Source of the DNA: Variovorax paradoxus
GTDB lineage: Bacteria > Pseudomonadota > Gammaproteobacteria > Burkholderiales > Burkholderiaceae_C
Direction of reading: 5' to 3'
DNA length: 64,000 nucleotides
Assembly: GCF_022009635.1 (NCBI RefSeq)
Contig: NZ_CP091716.1
Location: 7,186,501-7,250,500 of the forward strand
The notes under the pieces were generated by a model. The model ran no database searches. It had not been told where the DNA came from and worked only from the letters and a program-made list of their open reading frames with translations. Shown piece by piece: positions 45,882 to 55,699 of this stretch. A program made the position numbers and the translations under genes. Position 1 is the stretch's first letter. Each line of letters opens with the position of its first letter.

Positions 45882-46022
45882 TCAGTCCTGCTCGAAAGGC
45901 AGGCGTGCTGCTTCCTGGAAGCCTGGCGCGTTGCGCCGCGAGTAGGCCCAGATCACGATGCCGATGAAGAGCGCGAAGCAGACGACGGTGGCTGCGATGC
46001 GCAGGGTGGTTAGGTCGATCAT
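45882..46022 (-). CDS. ccoQ: cbb3 oxidase small subunit CcoQ
   Basis: 46 residues beginning MIDLTTLRIAATVVCFALFI, one membrane helix, then WAYSRRNAPGFQEAARLPF, the typical CcoQ tail (Y-S-R-R-N-x-x-x-F-x-E-A-A-x-L-P-F). Located between ccoO and ccoP. It stabilises CcoP association. Confidence 0.93.
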   Translation of the reverse strand: MIDLTTLRIAATVVCFALFIGIVIWAYSRRNAPGFQEAARLPFEQD

Positions 46023-46046
46023 GGTTTGTGTCCTTTGCCGCTTCGC

Positions 46047-46679
46047 CTACTTGAGCGCCAGGCCCAGCGATTGCAGATAGGCCACCGTGGCCTCCATCTC
46101 GGTCTTGCCCCGGACCTCTTCGGTGGCCCCGGCGATCTCGGCATCCGAGTAGGGCACGCCGACGCGGCGCAGCGCGCGCATGTGCGCCGGCAGCGCCTCG
46201 GCGTCGACCAGCGTCTTCTCCAGCCAGGTGTAGGCCGGCATGTTGGATTCGGGCACCACGTCGCGCGGGTTGTTCAGGTGGATGCGGTGCCATTCGTCGC
46301 TGTACTTGCCTCCCACGCGGTGCAGGTCGGGCCCGGTGCGCTTGCTGCCCCACTGGAAGGGGTGGTCGTAGACGAACTCGCCCGCCACCGAGTAGTGCCC
46401 GTAGCGCAGCGTCTCCGAACGGAAGGGGCGGATCATCTGCGAGTGGCAGTTGTAGCAACCCTCGCGCAGGTAGACGTCGCGGCCGGCCAGCTGCAGCGGC
46501 GTGAGCGGCTTGACGCCCTGCACCGCCTCGGTGGTCGATTTCTGGAAGAAGAGCGGCACGATCTCGACGAGACCGCCGACGGCCACCACGACCAGGATCA
46601 GCACGATCATCAGCAGGTTGTTGGTCTCGATCTTCTCGTGCGTGAAACCGCCGGAGCCGGGAGTGTTCGGGTTCATCAT
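46047..46679 (-). CDS. ccoO: cbb3 oxidase monohaem subunit CcoO
   Basis: 210 residues with an N-terminal membrane anchor ([20 protein letters not shown]) and one haem c site in [19 protein letters not shown]. The usual CcoO blocks [20 protein letters not shown] and [12 protein letters not shown] are present. The gene follows ccoN by 6 bp. Confidence 0.96.
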   Translation of the reverse strand: MMNPNTPGSGGFTHEKIETNNLLMIVLILVVVAVGGLVEIVPLFFQKSTTEAVQGVKPLTPLQLAGRDVYLREGCYNCHSQMIRPFRSETLRYGHYSVAGEFVYDHPFQWGSKRTGPDLHRVGGKYSDEWHRIHLNNPRDVVPESNMPAYTWLEKTLVDAEALPAHMRALRRVGVPYSDAEIAGATEEVRGKTEMEATVAYLQSLGLALK

Positions 46680-46685
46680 GCGTCC

Positions 46686-48128
46686 TCAGGCGTGGGCCAT
46701 GGCAGGGGGCGGGATCTCGGCACGGGCGGCGCGGCCGGAGATGACGGTCATCCAGAAGTTCCAGGCCATCAGCAGCATCCCGCTGAGATAGAGAACGCCG
46801 CCGATCACGCGCACCAGATAGAACGGGAAGGTGGCCTTCACGCTCTCCACGAAGGTGTAGGTGAGCGTGCCGTCGGGATTGATGGAGCGCCACATCAGGC
46901 CCTGCATCACGCCGGCGATCCACATGGCCGCGATGTAGAGCACGATGCCGATGGTGGCGATCCAGAAGTGCACCTCGATGGCCCTCGTGCTGTACATGGC
47001 GGTGCGGCCGTACATGCGCGGGATCAGGTAGTAGAGCGAGCCCATGCTGATGAAGCCCACCCAGCCGAGCGCGCCGGAATGCACGTGGCCGATGGTCCAG
47101 TCGGTGTAGTGGCTCAGGGCATTGACGGTCTTGATGGACATCATCGGCCCCTCGAAGGTCGACATGCCGTAGAACGACAGCGCGACGATCAGGAAGCGCA
47201 GGATCGGGTCGGTGCGCAGCTTGTGCCAGGCGCCCGAGAGCGTCATCACGCCGTTGATCATGCCGCCCCAGCTCGGCGCCAGCAGGATCAGCGAGAACAC
47301 CATGCCCAGCGATTGCGTCCAGTCCGGCAGTGCCGTGTAGTGCAGGTGATGCGGGCCCGCCCACATGTAGGTGAAGATCAGCGCCCAGAAGTGCACGATG
47401 GACAGCCGGTACGAATAGACCGGCCGCCCCGCCTGCTTGGGGATGTAGTAGTACATCATCCCGAGGAAGCCGGCCGTGAGGAAGAAGCCGACGGCGTTGT
47501 GGCCGTACCACCACTGCACCATCGCGTCCTGCACGCCGGCGTAGGCCGAGTAGCTCTTCATCCAGCCTGCCGGCACCACCGCGCCGTTGACGATGTGCAG
47601 CAGCGCAACCGCGATGATGAAGGCACCGTAGAACCAGTTGGCCACGTAGATGTGGCGCACCTTGCGCCGGCCGATGGTGCCGAAGAACACGACGGCGTAG
47701 GCCACCCAGACCACCGCGATCAACACGCCGATCGGCCACTCGAGTTCGGCGTACTCCTTGCCGCGGGTGTAGCCCATCGGCAGGCTGATGGCGGCAGCGA
47801 CGATCACGGCCTGCCAGCCCCAGAACACGAAGGACGCGAGCTTCGGCGCGAAAAGGCGCACCTGGCAGGTGCGCTGGACCACATGGAAGCTGGTGGCCAT
47901 CAGCGCACAGCCGCCGAACGCGAAGATGACCGCGTTGGTATGAAGTGGCCGCAGGCGCCCGTAGCTGAGCCATGGAATGCCGAGGTTGAGTTCGGGCCAT
48001 GTCAGCTGGGACGCGATGACCACGCCCACCAGCATGCCGACCACCCCCCACACCACGGACATGAGCGCGAACTGCCGCACGACCGTGTCGTCGTATTCCG
48101 CGGCGGGTGGTTTCGGTTCCTGCATCAT
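46686..48128 (-). CDS. ccoN: cbb3 oxidase catalytic subunit CcoN
   Basis: 480 residues, 12 membrane helices. Haem-copper oxidase subunit I of the C family: [20 protein letters not shown] (CuB histidine region with the cross-linked Tyr helix later), [20 protein letters not shown], and [20 protein letters not shown] with the haem ligands. Reduces O2 with high affinity. ATG 48128 is chosen; a perfect FNR box is centred 59.5 bp upstream. Confidence 0.97.
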   Translation of the reverse strand: MMQEPKPPAAEYDDTVVRQFALMSVVWGVVGMLVGVVIASQLTWPELNLGIPWLSYGRLRPLHTNAVIFAFGGCALMATSFHVVQRTCQVRLFAPKLASFVFWGWQAVIVAAAISLPMGYTRGKEYAELEWPIGVLIAVVWVAYAVVFFGTIGRRKVRHIYVANWFYGAFIIAVALLHIVNGAVVPAGWMKSYSAYAGVQDAMVQWWYGHNAVGFFLTAGFLGMMYYYIPKQAGRPVYSYRLSIVHFWALIFTYMWAGPHHLHYTALPDWTQSLGMVFSLILLAPSWGGMINGVMTLSGAWHKLRTDPILRFLIVALSFYGMSTFEGPMMSIKTVNALSHYTDWTIGHVHSGALGWVGFISMGSLYYLIPRMYGRTAMYSTRAIEVHFWIATIGIVLYIAAMWIAGVMQGLMWRSINPDGTLTYTFVESVKATFPFYLVRVIGGVLYLSGMLLMAWNFWMTVISGRAARAEIPPPAMAHA

Positions 48129-48180
48129 CGTGCCCTTGAATGAGTTGCGGGCAGTTTCCGTGGGTACCCTGCCCCCCGGG

Positions 48181-48194
48181 TTGATGCAGATCAA
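48181..48194. promoter_or_regulatory. FNR box TTGATGCAGATCAA (perfect) before ccoN, overlapping the ccoS stop
   Basis: Exact consensus, identical to the box of the desaturase gene and at the same distance from the start codon. It overlaps the stop codon of ccoS (48191-48193), so the promoter of the structural operon is partly inside the assembly gene. Confidence 0.87.
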
Positions 48195-48328
48195 TCGCCG
48201 TGCAGGATGCGCTCGCCTTCCGTGTCGACGTCGTCGAACTGGCCGCGCTCCACGGCCCACCACAGCCCGCCGAGGATCGCGAGGACCAGCATCACGGACA
48301 GCGGAACGAGGAGGAAGAGGATGTCCAT
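48191..48328 (-). CDS. ccoS: cbb3 oxidase assembly protein CcoS
   Basis: 45 residues: [20 protein letters not shown], one helix, then [20 protein letters not shown], the classic CcoS pattern. The start overlaps the ccoI stop by 1 bp (TGATG). Needed for cofactor insertion into CcoN. Confidence 0.94.
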   Translation of the reverse strand: MDILFLLVPLSVMLVLAILGGLWWAVERGQFDDVDTEGERILHGD

Positions 48329-50658
48329 CAGCGCGCGCCTTCTCCACCACGCGACAGCCGCGCCGCGTTGAGGATCACCACGAGCGAACTCGCGGCCATG
48401 CCGAGGCCGGCGAGCCATGCCGGCAGCCAGCCCGCGATGGCCAGCGGCACGCACAGCGCGTTGTAGCCCGCGGCCCAGAAGAGGTTCTGGCGCACCACGC
48501 GCAGCGTCCTGCGGGCCTGCGCGATCGCCTGCGGGATGCTGGCGAGCCTGTCGCCGAGCACGACGAAATCGGCATGCGCGCGCGACAGCGGCACCGAACG
48601 CCCGAAGGCGAACGAGGCATCGGCACGCGCGAGCGACGGGCCGTCGTTGAGGCCGTCGCCGACCATCGCGATCTGCCGGCCCTCGGCCTGCAGCCGCCAC
48701 AGCACGTCGAGCTTGTCCTCCGGCGTGCAGCCACCCTGTGCGAAGTCGATGCCGCAGCGCGCGGCGATCTCCCTCGCGGCCGCAACCCTGTCGCCCGAGA
48801 GCAGGCGCACCGTGAGCCCTTCCGCGCGCAGCGCGGCCACGGCGGCGGCGGCATCGGCGCGAGGCTCCTCTGTAAGGACGAAGCTCGCGAGCCAGCCCTG
48901 CTCGTCGGCCAGGTGGACCTGCGCAGCGTCGACCTCGAGCGCGGCCACATCGCAGAAGCCCGCCGAGCCCAGGCGCACGTGCCGGCCTGTGTCCACAGGC
49001 GCACGCACGCGGCGCATGCGCCCCTCGATACCCTGGCCCGCTGTCTCGGCGACCTGCTCGGCCGTCCAGCCGGGCGCCGAGCGGAACTGCGCATTCCATG
49101 CATTCACCAGCGCCTGCGCCACGGGATGCAGGGACTGCGCGGCGAGCGCGGCGGCCACTTCGAGCGCATCGCCGGGACGCAGACCCTGCCGGCAGTAGAT
49201 GCGCTCCATGCGGGGAACGTCGCCCGTCAGCGTGCCCGTCTTGTCGAACACCACGGTATCGACCGATGCCAGCGCCTCCAGCGCCTGCAGGTTCGACGTC
49301 ATCACTCCGCCGCGCGCCAGCGTGCCGGCACTTGCGAGCATGGCGGCCGGCGTCGCGAGCGAGAGCGCGCACGGGCAGGTCACGATGAGCACGGCCACCG
49401 CCACCATCAGCGCCCTGCCCGGGTCCGTCGGCCACCAGAGCGTTGCCGCCACGGCCGCCGACGCCACCACCACGACGAGGAAGGGTCGCGCCACCCGGTC
49501 CGCCAGCAGCGCCAGGCGCGGCTTGCGCGAGGCGGCGCTCTCCATCAGCCGGACGATCTGAGCGAAGCGCGTGCCCTCGCCCACCGATTCGATGCGCACC
49601 CGCACCGGCGCCGACAGGTTGTGGCTGCCGGCGAGCACGCGGTCGCCGCACGGACGGGGCACAGGACGGGATTCGCCGGTCAGCAGGGCCTCGTCGGCAC
49701 TGGTGTCGCCTTCGATCACCACGCCGTCGGCCGGAAAGGCTTCACCCGGACGTACCCGTACCAGGTCTCCCACGGCGAGCCGGCGCACGGCGACGCGCGT
49801 CCAGCCGCCGTCGGCGGCAAGGCGGTCGATGCTGTCGGGCAGCCGGTTCATCAGCGCATCGAGGGCGCCCGCGGTACGCTCCCGCAACCGCGCCTCCAGC
49901 CAGCGGCCAGTGAGCAGGAAGAAGACGAACATCGTCAGCGAGTCGAAGTAGACCTCGTGACCCAGCGGGCCGCCGGCATCGAAGGTGGCGGCACTGCTGA
50001 CCGCGAAGGTCACGAGCACGCCGAAGGCCACCGGCAGGTCCATGCCGATCCGGCCCAGGCGCAGGTCGCGCCAGGCACTGCGGAAGAAAGGCCCGCAGGA
50101 AAAGAGCACAACGGGCAATGTCAGCACCCAGGAAGCCCAGCGCAACAGCAGCGCCGAATCGGCGCCCATGTCGCCGGGCCGCGCGACATACCCCGGGTAG
50201 GCGTACATCATGACCTGCATCATGCAGAAGCCCGACACGAGCCAGCGCCACAGGGCCAGGCGCGATTCGCGCCGGCGCAGTTCCCTGACGAAGCGATCGC
50301 TGCCCGGCAGCAGCCGGTAGCCGGCCTTCGCGCTGGCCTCGAACCACCGCGAGGGCAGCGTTTGCGCGGGCGACCAGACGACACGGGCGCGCCGGCTGGC
50401 CGCGTTGACCTGCGCTTCGCTCACGCCGGGCACCTGCCGCAGCGCGGCCTCGACGGTGAAGGCGCAGGCCGCGCAGTGCATGCCCTCGACCACGACCTGC
50501 GATTCCCAATGCCCGCCGTCGGCCGCATCCAGTTCACGGCCGAAGGCGGGCCATTCGGCCGGGTCGTCCAGCACCTGCCACGCCTCTTCGCTGGCTGCAG
50601 CTGCTGCGGTGGGAAGTGCGGGGATCGCGACGCGATCGGGGGCGAACGTGGCATTCAT
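48328..50658 (-). CDS. ccoI: Copper-translocating P-type ATPase CcoI
   Basis: 776 residues. N-terminal HMA domain with [15 protein letters not shown], eight membrane helices, CPC ion motif in [19 protein letters not shown], phosphorylation site [13 protein letters not shown] motif in [14 protein letters not shown] and hinge [17 protein letters not shown]. Exports copper to the periplasm for cbb3 assembly (FixI/CcoI/CopA2 type). Starts [12 protein letters not shown] at 50658; FNR box centre 41.5 bp upstream. Confidence 0.95.
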   Translation of the reverse strand: MNATFAPDRVAIPALPTAAAAASEEAWQVLDDPAEWPAFGRELDAADGGHWESQVVVEGMHCAACAFTVEAALRQVPGVSEAQVNAASRRARVVWSPAQTLPSRWFEASAKAGYRLLPGSDRFVRELRRRESRLALWRWLVSGFCMMQVMMYAYPGYVARPGDMGADSALLLRWASWVLTLPVVLFSCGPFFRSAWRDLRLGRIGMDLPVAFGVLVTFAVSSAATFDAGGPLGHEVYFDSLTMFVFFLLTGRWLEARLRERTAGALDALMNRLPDSIDRLAADGGWTRVAVRRLAVGDLVRVRPGEAFPADGVVIEGDTSADEALLTGESRPVPRPCGDRVLAGSHNLSAPVRVRIESVGEGTRFAQIVRLMESAASRKPRLALLADRVARPFLVVVVASAAVAATLWWPTDPGRALMVAVAVLIVTCPCALSLATPAAMLASAGTLARGGVMTSNLQALEALASVDTVVFDKTGTLTGDVPRMERIYCRQGLRPGDALEVAAALAAQSLHPVAQALVNAWNAQFRSAPGWTAEQVAETAGQGIEGRMRRVRAPVDTGRHVRLGSAGFCDVAALEVDAAQVHLADEQGWLASFVLTEEPRADAAAAVAALRAEGLTVRLLSGDRVAAAREIAARCGIDFAQGGCTPEDKLDVLWRLQAEGRQIAMVGDGLNDGPSLARADASFAFGRSVPLSRAHADFVVLGDRLASIPQAIAQARRTLRVVRQNLFWAAGYNALCVPLAIAGWLPAWLAGLGMAASSLVVILNAARLSRGGEGAR

Positions 50659-50692
50659 CGGCCGAGCCTAAGAGGCGGGCCCGTCGAGGTGC

Positions 50693-50706
50693 TTGATCTG
50701 AATCAA
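50693..50706. promoter_or_regulatory. FNR box TTGATCTGAATCAA (perfect)
   Basis: Exact TTGAT-N4-ATCAA between ccoI and a Usp gene. The centre is 62.5 bp from the Usp start (50762) and 41.5 bp from the ccoI start. Confidence 0.85.
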
Positions 50707-50761
50707 GCCGCGCGGCACGGGACATGCCTAAGCTCGACCGCCACACCCTGTGGAGAGCCTC

Positions 50762-51205
50762 ATGTTCAAACGCATCCTCGTCGCCACCGATGGCACCGCC
50801 CTTTCGAAGAAGGCCGTCGACAGCGCCTTCTCGCTGGCAGTACAGAACGACTCGGACCTGGTCGCCCTGACCGTCGTTCCCCGCTACCCGAAAAGCTATT
50901 TCGAAGGCTCGATGACCTTCTCCGCCGAAGACGTCGGTCGCATCGAGAAGCAGTGGGCGGAGAAGGCGCAGGCCATGCTCGACAAGGTGCGCGACCGCGC
51001 GCGGGAGCGCGGCGTGCGGATCAAGACAACGCAGGTCAGTTCGGACCTGGTCGCCGAGTCGATCATCGCCGCGGCGAAGAAGCACAGGAGCGACCTGATC
51101 GTGATGGCCTCGCACGGACGCAAGGGCCTCAAGCGCCTCCTGCTGGGAAGCGAGACGCAGCAGGTGCTAGTGCGCTCGTCGCTGCCGGTTCTGGTGCTGC
51201 GGTAA
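50762..51205 (+). CDS. Universal stress protein (147 aa)
   Basis: Starts MFKRILVATDGTALSKKAVD with GGAGA at 6 nt. ATP-binding loop ASHGRKGLKRLLLGSETQQV, ending LPVLVLR. Slightly different from the other Usps in the window (ALTVVPRYPKSYFEGSMTF block), a type widely seen near cbb3 genes. The stop at 51203-51205 marks the last gene of the low-oxygen block before the accessory island. Confidence 0.93.
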   Translation: MFKRILVATDGTALSKKAVDSAFSLAVQNDSDLVALTVVPRYPKSYFEGSMTFSAEDVGRIEKQWAEKAQAMLDKVRDRARERGVRIKTTQVSSDLVAESIIAAAKKHRSDLIVMASHGRKGLKRLLLGSETQQVLVRSSLPVLVLR

Positions 51206-51998
51206 CGATTGATCTAGCGTCTTGTACAGCTCTTGTAGCGCGCTTGCGCACAGCAGCATCAGGAAGAGCGGCTAGGCATTCGAACAGTTGCTCAGCATAT
51301 GAAAATCCAATATGCAGCACGGCTTTCTTGTTGAAGTAGAGCAGCCATGCAGACAGAAGAGCTAACGAGACCAGCAGCGTCAGCGTCGCGGCCAATCCAG
51401 GATCGGCGAGATTGATCGGGGCAAATTGGGGCGGTGAAAGTTGCAGAACTTTGGCGATGATCAGTCCGTAGGCTATACCCATCAAGCTGGTCACGATACC
51501 CACAGGCTTCATCGCCAACATGTTTCGGTGAAAACCGAAAGCAATGCTCTCTTTAAACAGCAAGCCCTTGTTGTTTCGCGTCAATTCACGAAGGCGTTTC
51601 GCAACACCGTTGTAAACGTCGTCCGCCTTTGCCGGATCCGCTCGCTCCTCCTGTGCAGTCGGCATGGCAATCTGCAGCTTCGTGCCGACCAGCGCGTGAT
51701 ACCGCTGCTTGCTGACACCATCCAGCGCGGCGGTTTCACGGTGTCGTAGGGCAATGGTGGTCGGCAGGCCGCCCCATTTGGCAAGCAAGCTCTCTTGGAG
51801 TTGCTTGCCGCGACCACGCGTTACGCTCGCCAACGTGTAGAGCGCGCCGCACCCGCCGAGTACGGCGACGACCGCCGTCAGGACTGGGTGGCGAGGCCCG
51901 TAGACGCACACCAATGGCACAAGCAGTGGCAGCGCCACCATCAACCCCGGGAAAAGACGCGCTTTGCGCTCGTAAGGGTCCTTTAAGAGGTCAATCAT
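51129..51998 (-). CDS. Four-helix membrane protein, candidate effector of the E2-E1-JAB locus
   Basis: Family not recognised. Starts MIDLLKDPYERKARLFPGLM at 51998 with GGGGAG 6 nt upstream. Two N-terminal helices (FPGLMVALPLLVPLVCVYG; LTAVVAVLGGCGALYTLASV), a soluble middle of about 110 residues, and two C-terminal helices (VGIVTSLMGIAYGLIIAKVL; LAATLTLLVSLALLSAWLLY). The last 25-30 residues are read antisense through the Usp gene, so the natural C-terminus was probably lost at an insertion boundary near 51206. It is 54 bp downstream of the E2-E1-JAB gene on the same strand, which suggests a toxin or effector in an anti-phage-like system, but this is an inference. Confidence 0.55.
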   Translation of the reverse strand: MIDLLKDPYERKARLFPGLMVALPLLVPLVCVYGPRHPVLTAVVAVLGGCGALYTLASVTRGRGKQLQESLLAKWGGLPTTIALRHRETAALDGVSKQRYHALVGTKLQIAMPTAQEERADPAKADDVYNGVAKRLRELTRNNKGLLFKESIAFGFHRNMLAMKPVGIVTSLMGIAYGLIIAKVLQLSPPQFAPINLADPGLAATLTLLVSLALLSAWLLYFNKKAVLHIGFSYAEQLFECLAALPDAAVRKRATRAVQDARSIVTAAPEPAATSALAPAASRFPAGGA

Positions 51999-52052
51999 CG
52001 GCTCCCCGCTTTTGCATACATCGGTCAAATTCCTCGAAGAACGCCGACCCGT

Positions 52053-53970
52053 TCATGAGCCCACCGCGGCCTTCATGGCCCGCAGGTCACCCTTGTCGCC
52101 GGCAATCAGCGACACTGCAGGTAGCCCGTCCTGTGCCATCCCCAGTGCCAGGTACACCAGCTGATAGAAGTCATCAGCACTTGGATCGGCGCCATGGCCT
52201 TTTGGATCACTGTGGCATTCCCCCACGTAGCCGACGATCCCGGCGGTTCGCCTGGAGGCTTCCCGCCCCGCGCTCGCGACGCCCTCCACCCCCCGCTCGA
52301 AATGACCAGGCGATGAGCGACTATCGGAAGGCGCCTCGAGTGCATCCACGACAACGATGGCATTGATGTTCAAGTCGTGATAGCCAAGCAGAATTCCGCC
52401 TGTCTCGTTGGGAAGATGGTGTTCACGCATCGCACACATCTTTGCGGTGACACCTGCATCGATGAACAAGTCCATGTCGTCGAATGCGATCCGGTGCTCC
52501 TGATGCACGGAGAGTTCATGAATCACGACTGTGCCAGTGTCAGTCTCGCGCGACCAGACGCGGACGCAAGCCCCGTCGGACGTGACCAACTTCTGAACTT
52601 GCTCTGCCAGTAGCGCGGCGTGGACTTGCACCGAGGAATACGGCATCACCACCGAAATATCCCGGCAACTTGCGCCGCTCCAGAACGTACCAGCGCTCCC
52701 TTGAAGGTGGTGCTCACCCCAATCTTGCGCAATGACGGCACGGTAGTACTGAGCCTCCAGCGATCTAAGACGCGTCGTCCGCGCCGCATCCTCTAGCAAC
52801 AGGGCGCACCCGGACCCGGAGGGCGTCAGGAACACGGAGACGTGACGACCGGCATCATCATGTGCACTTGCAAGTCTCGGGTACTCCAACGTCGTGGAGG
52901 CATCCACGACCAGTCTCCCGCTGCTCAGGGCTGGCAGGAGACCTCCATCAACCAGATCACATGCATCCGCATGCACCGGCGTAACGACCGCCGCGCCATC
53001 GCGTATCTCTTTGGCGCGAGCGGCAACAACCTGTTCCTTATAGTGGCCCAGATGCCGAAGATCCGCAGGGTGACGCACCAGGTTGTGCGGCTTGATATGG
53101 TCCTTGTCGACGGCTGTCCACTCTCCCCAACCCGAACGCACCCACAGATCGAGCATCGTCGCGCCGAGCGCTCCAGCGCCAACCAGTGTTGCCATGGGCC
53201 CGGAGCCGACGGTGCCTGCCTGGCGCCGCGCGGCCGCTTGATCGACGCATTGCAGTACCTCGATCGCCTCGATCTCAACCATTGTCCACGCCTCCGACTT
53301 GGCCACCGGCTCCAGCAGCTTCACTCGCCAGTACTTATCGCCGACCCGATGGAGCTCGCCCATCATCTCGCCCAGCTTAAGCTCGCCGTGGTTGACCAGA
53401 TAAGCGCGTCTTGCACAACGCTCCGCCGGGACGTCCAGCGCGCGCGTGATCGGCATGTCAAGCAGAATGACGGTTCCGGTGCTGTCCGTTGCGGCGGCGG
53501 CACCGTTGCTTCCCACGGAGGTACTGATTGCCAGTTCGAGCGCGGCAACCAGATCGACGCCGCGTGCGCTCAGCATCTCAGCCAGCAGGCCGAGCGTTGG
53601 AGGGTCTTCTTCGATGCGCCCATGCACGACGGGGGGCAACCGAAGACTCACCAAGGAAAGGCTCGGACTGCGCTTGACACCCTCCAGGCGCAGTTGCAGC
53701 AGGAAGGTAGCGCTGTGCTCCGTGCGCTTGACTCCCTCGAAAAGGTCAATTTTTGTTGCGGATTCTCTGTCAGAAGGGCGTCAACGTTCCACGGCAGGAC
53801 CAGTTCGTTGGAGGTGGTGAAAAAGAGCTGCTCGACGGGTTGATCCGCGGGATGCAGCTCCCCACGGGCCGTTTTTTCCAACCAGAAGTTGATACGCCCG
53901 AGAAAACTTTCGGGCGTCCAGGTTCGCGTCACGGACCGCGGCGGCTCGAAATAGAGGCAAAGGCTTGGCG
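52053..53970 (-). pseudogene. Broken E2-E1(ThiF)-JAB ubiquitin-like conjugation protein
   Basis: The downstream frame (52053-53654 and a little beyond) has a ThiF/E1 domain (VGAGALGATMLDLWVRSGWG, VDKDHIKPHNLVRHPADLRH, VVDASTTLEY) and a C-terminal JAB domain (Glu417 in LPNETGGILLGYHD; ECHSDPKGHGADPSADD, in which the usual second His of H-S-H-P is Asp). The upstream part, in another frame, is the end of an E2 domain: LCLYFEPPRSV, WTPESFLGRINFWLEKTARG, LHPADQPVEQLFF. Adding one A to the A5 run (53750-53754) would join the two frames as PQQKIDLFEGVKRTEHS. The 5' side fuses to an IS3-type orfA fragment near 53970. Such triple fusions occur in type II CBASS-like defence loci. Here it is probably dead unless the frameshift is bypassed. 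Confidence 0.8.
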
Positions 53971-54261
53971 GGCATCCAGGCGTGGCGTTTTTTTGACCAG
54001 ATCCAGCTCCATCGTGAGCTGGCCGACCTTGCGCTCAAGCGCAGCGATCTTGGCTTCGTACTCCGCGATGACCGATGCTTCGGCCTCTTCGGTGCTGAGC
54101 TCGCCCCGGTCGTACTGCGTCAGCCACAGCTGAATCAGATTGGTCGACAGCGTGTACCTCTTGGTCGCATCACGGCGCCCGATGGCGCCGCTACGGATGT
54201 TCTGGCACAGCTGGATCTTGAACTCCGGCGCGTAGCGCCGGTACGGACCTCTCGATGACAT
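53971..54261 (-). mobile_element. IS3-family OrfA fragment
   Basis: Starts MSSRGPYRRYAPEFKIQLCQ and continues with a helix-turn-helix and a leucine-zipper-like stretch IAEYEAKIAALERKVGQLTM ELDLVKKTPRL, as in OrfA of IS3-type elements. The frame runs on to 53929 through foreign sequence (the E2 fragment). No OrfB follows, so only a broken end remains. Translation start is at 54261. Confidence 0.82.
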
Positions 54262-54387
54262 GACCTTCTCTTGGTTGAAGGCTCGGCCAGCGTATCAGTT
54301 CTGATTTGCCCGGTAGTCCAGCCGTAGAGGTTCACTCCAAGCCGACTGACATGGGTAGAAGTCATCGGGGCGACATACGATTGCGAC

Positions 54388-55608
54388 ATGCCCCCTGAAA
54401 AGCACATTCAACTCGCAGCCGTAGAGCAACGCGGCAACGCCTTCGAGGTGCTCTTAGCATTCCTGAAACTCGGACTCACCTCCTTCGGCGGGCCAGTTGC
54501 GCACCTGGGCTACTTTCGTGCCGAGATCGTCGAGCGCCGTCGCTGGCTCGACGAGCGCAGCTACTCGGACCTGGTGGCGCTGTGCCAGTTTCTTCCCGGC
54601 CCAGCCAGCAGTCAGGTTGGGCTGGCCATCGGGCTGACGCGTGCCGGCTGGCTGGGAGCGTTGGCTGCCTGGTGCGGCTTCACGCTGCCATCTGCCTTTG
54701 CGCTCATCCTGTTCGCCTACGGCATCGAGCATTGGGGCACGCTTGCGGGAAGCGGTGCGGTGCACGGCCTGAAGGTTGCTGCCGTGGCCGTGGTGGCGCA
54801 AGCCGTGTGGGGCATGGCCAAGAACCTGTGCCCAGATCGCATGCGCGCCGCCATGGCCCTCGTCGCGGCGCTTCTTGTACTCGTCCTGCCGACGGCGCTC
54901 TCGCAAGTCATTGCCATCACGGTTGCCGGTGTGGTCGGCTGGCGGCTGCTGGAGCTGCCTCCGCAGCAGGCGGTAGTGCATCGCAGCTATGGAGTCTCGA
55001 GACGAGCGGGCGCCATTGCCCTGGTCCTGTTCTTCGGTCTTCTTGCAGGCCTGCCGATCATCGCGGCTGTGACTCAGTCGCTGCTATGGACGGTCATCGA
55101 AGGCTTCTATCGTGCCGGCGCCCTCGTGTTCGGGGGAGGTCATGTGGTGCTGCCGCTGCTGCAGGCGACGGTGGTTCCGGCCGGTGTGGTCACGAACGAG
55201 CAATTCCTCGCGGGATATGGCGCTGCGCAGGCCGTGCCCGGGCCCTTGTTTACCTTCGCGGCCTACCTGGGCGCGGTTATGCATGGACCATTTGCTGGCT
55301 GGACGGGCGGCATCGCGCTGCTGGTCGTCATCTTCGTGCCAGCCTTCCTGCTCGTCGTGGGGGCAGTGCCTTTCTGGGATGCATTGCGCCAACGTAAGGG
55401 CGTGCAGTCTGCCATGGCGGGCGTGAACGCGGCCGTCGTCGGCATTCTGTTGGCTGCCTTGTACGATCCCGTCTGGACGAGTGCGATCCACACGCGCACC
55501 GACTTCGCCACGGCCCTCGCGGCGTTTGCGCTGCTGGTCTACGCCCGCGTGTCACCCGTGATCGTAGTGTTTCTCGCGGCTGCGGTTGGATGGGCTTTCC
55601 TGGGCTGA
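54388..55608 (+). CDS. chrA: Chromate transporter ChrA
   Basis: 406 residues with two homologous halves of six helices. The first has FLKLGLTSFGGPVAHLGYFR, LVALCQFLPGPASSQVGLAI; the second has FYRAGALVFGGGHVVLPLL and GYGAAQAVPGPLFTFAAYLG, the standard CHR motifs. Exports chromate and gives resistance. The gene sits between an IS3-type fragment and IS66 debris and has slightly lower G+C than the block before 51 kb, so it was probably acquired. No chrB regulator is seen. Confidence 0.95.
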   Translation: MPPEKHIQLAAVEQRGNAFEVLLAFLKLGLTSFGGPVAHLGYFRAEIVERRRWLDERSYSDLVALCQFLPGPASSQVGLAIGLTRAGWLGALAAWCGFTLPSAFALILFAYGIEHWGTLAGSGAVHGLKVAAVAVVAQAVWGMAKNLCPDRMRAAMALVAALLVLVLPTALSQVIAITVAGVVGWRLLELPPQQAVVHRSYGVSRRAGAIALVLFFGLLAGLPIIAAVTQSLLWTVIEGFYRAGALVFGGGHVVLPLLQATVVPAGVVTNEQFLAGYGAAQAVPGPLFTFAAYLGAVMHGPFAGWTGGIALLVVIFVPAFLLVVGAVPFWDALRQRKGVQSAMAGVNAAVVGILLAALYDPVWTSAIHTRTDFATALAAFALLVYARVSPVIVVFLAAAVGWAFLG

Positions 55609-55699
55609 GTTTGAATGTGCTGCCGCCAATGAAACAACTTTGAAAAAAGAGGAAGGACTCGCTCAGGAATCTTGACTAGCTGGCCCCGCCTCCGATCAG

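Noticed and set aside
47977..51339. Plus-strand open frame of over 1,100 codons across ccoN, ccoS and ccoI
   Set aside because: Antisense shadow of well-recognised cbb3 genes; only the Usp at 50762, in its own frame, is real on that strand.
53740..53760. Programmed -1 frameshift in the E2-E1-JAB gene
   Set aside because: The A-run is only five bases and the preceding codon CAA does not re-pair after a -1 shift, so a canonical X-XXY-YYZ site is absent. A mutation, sequence error or transcriptional slippage explains it more simply.
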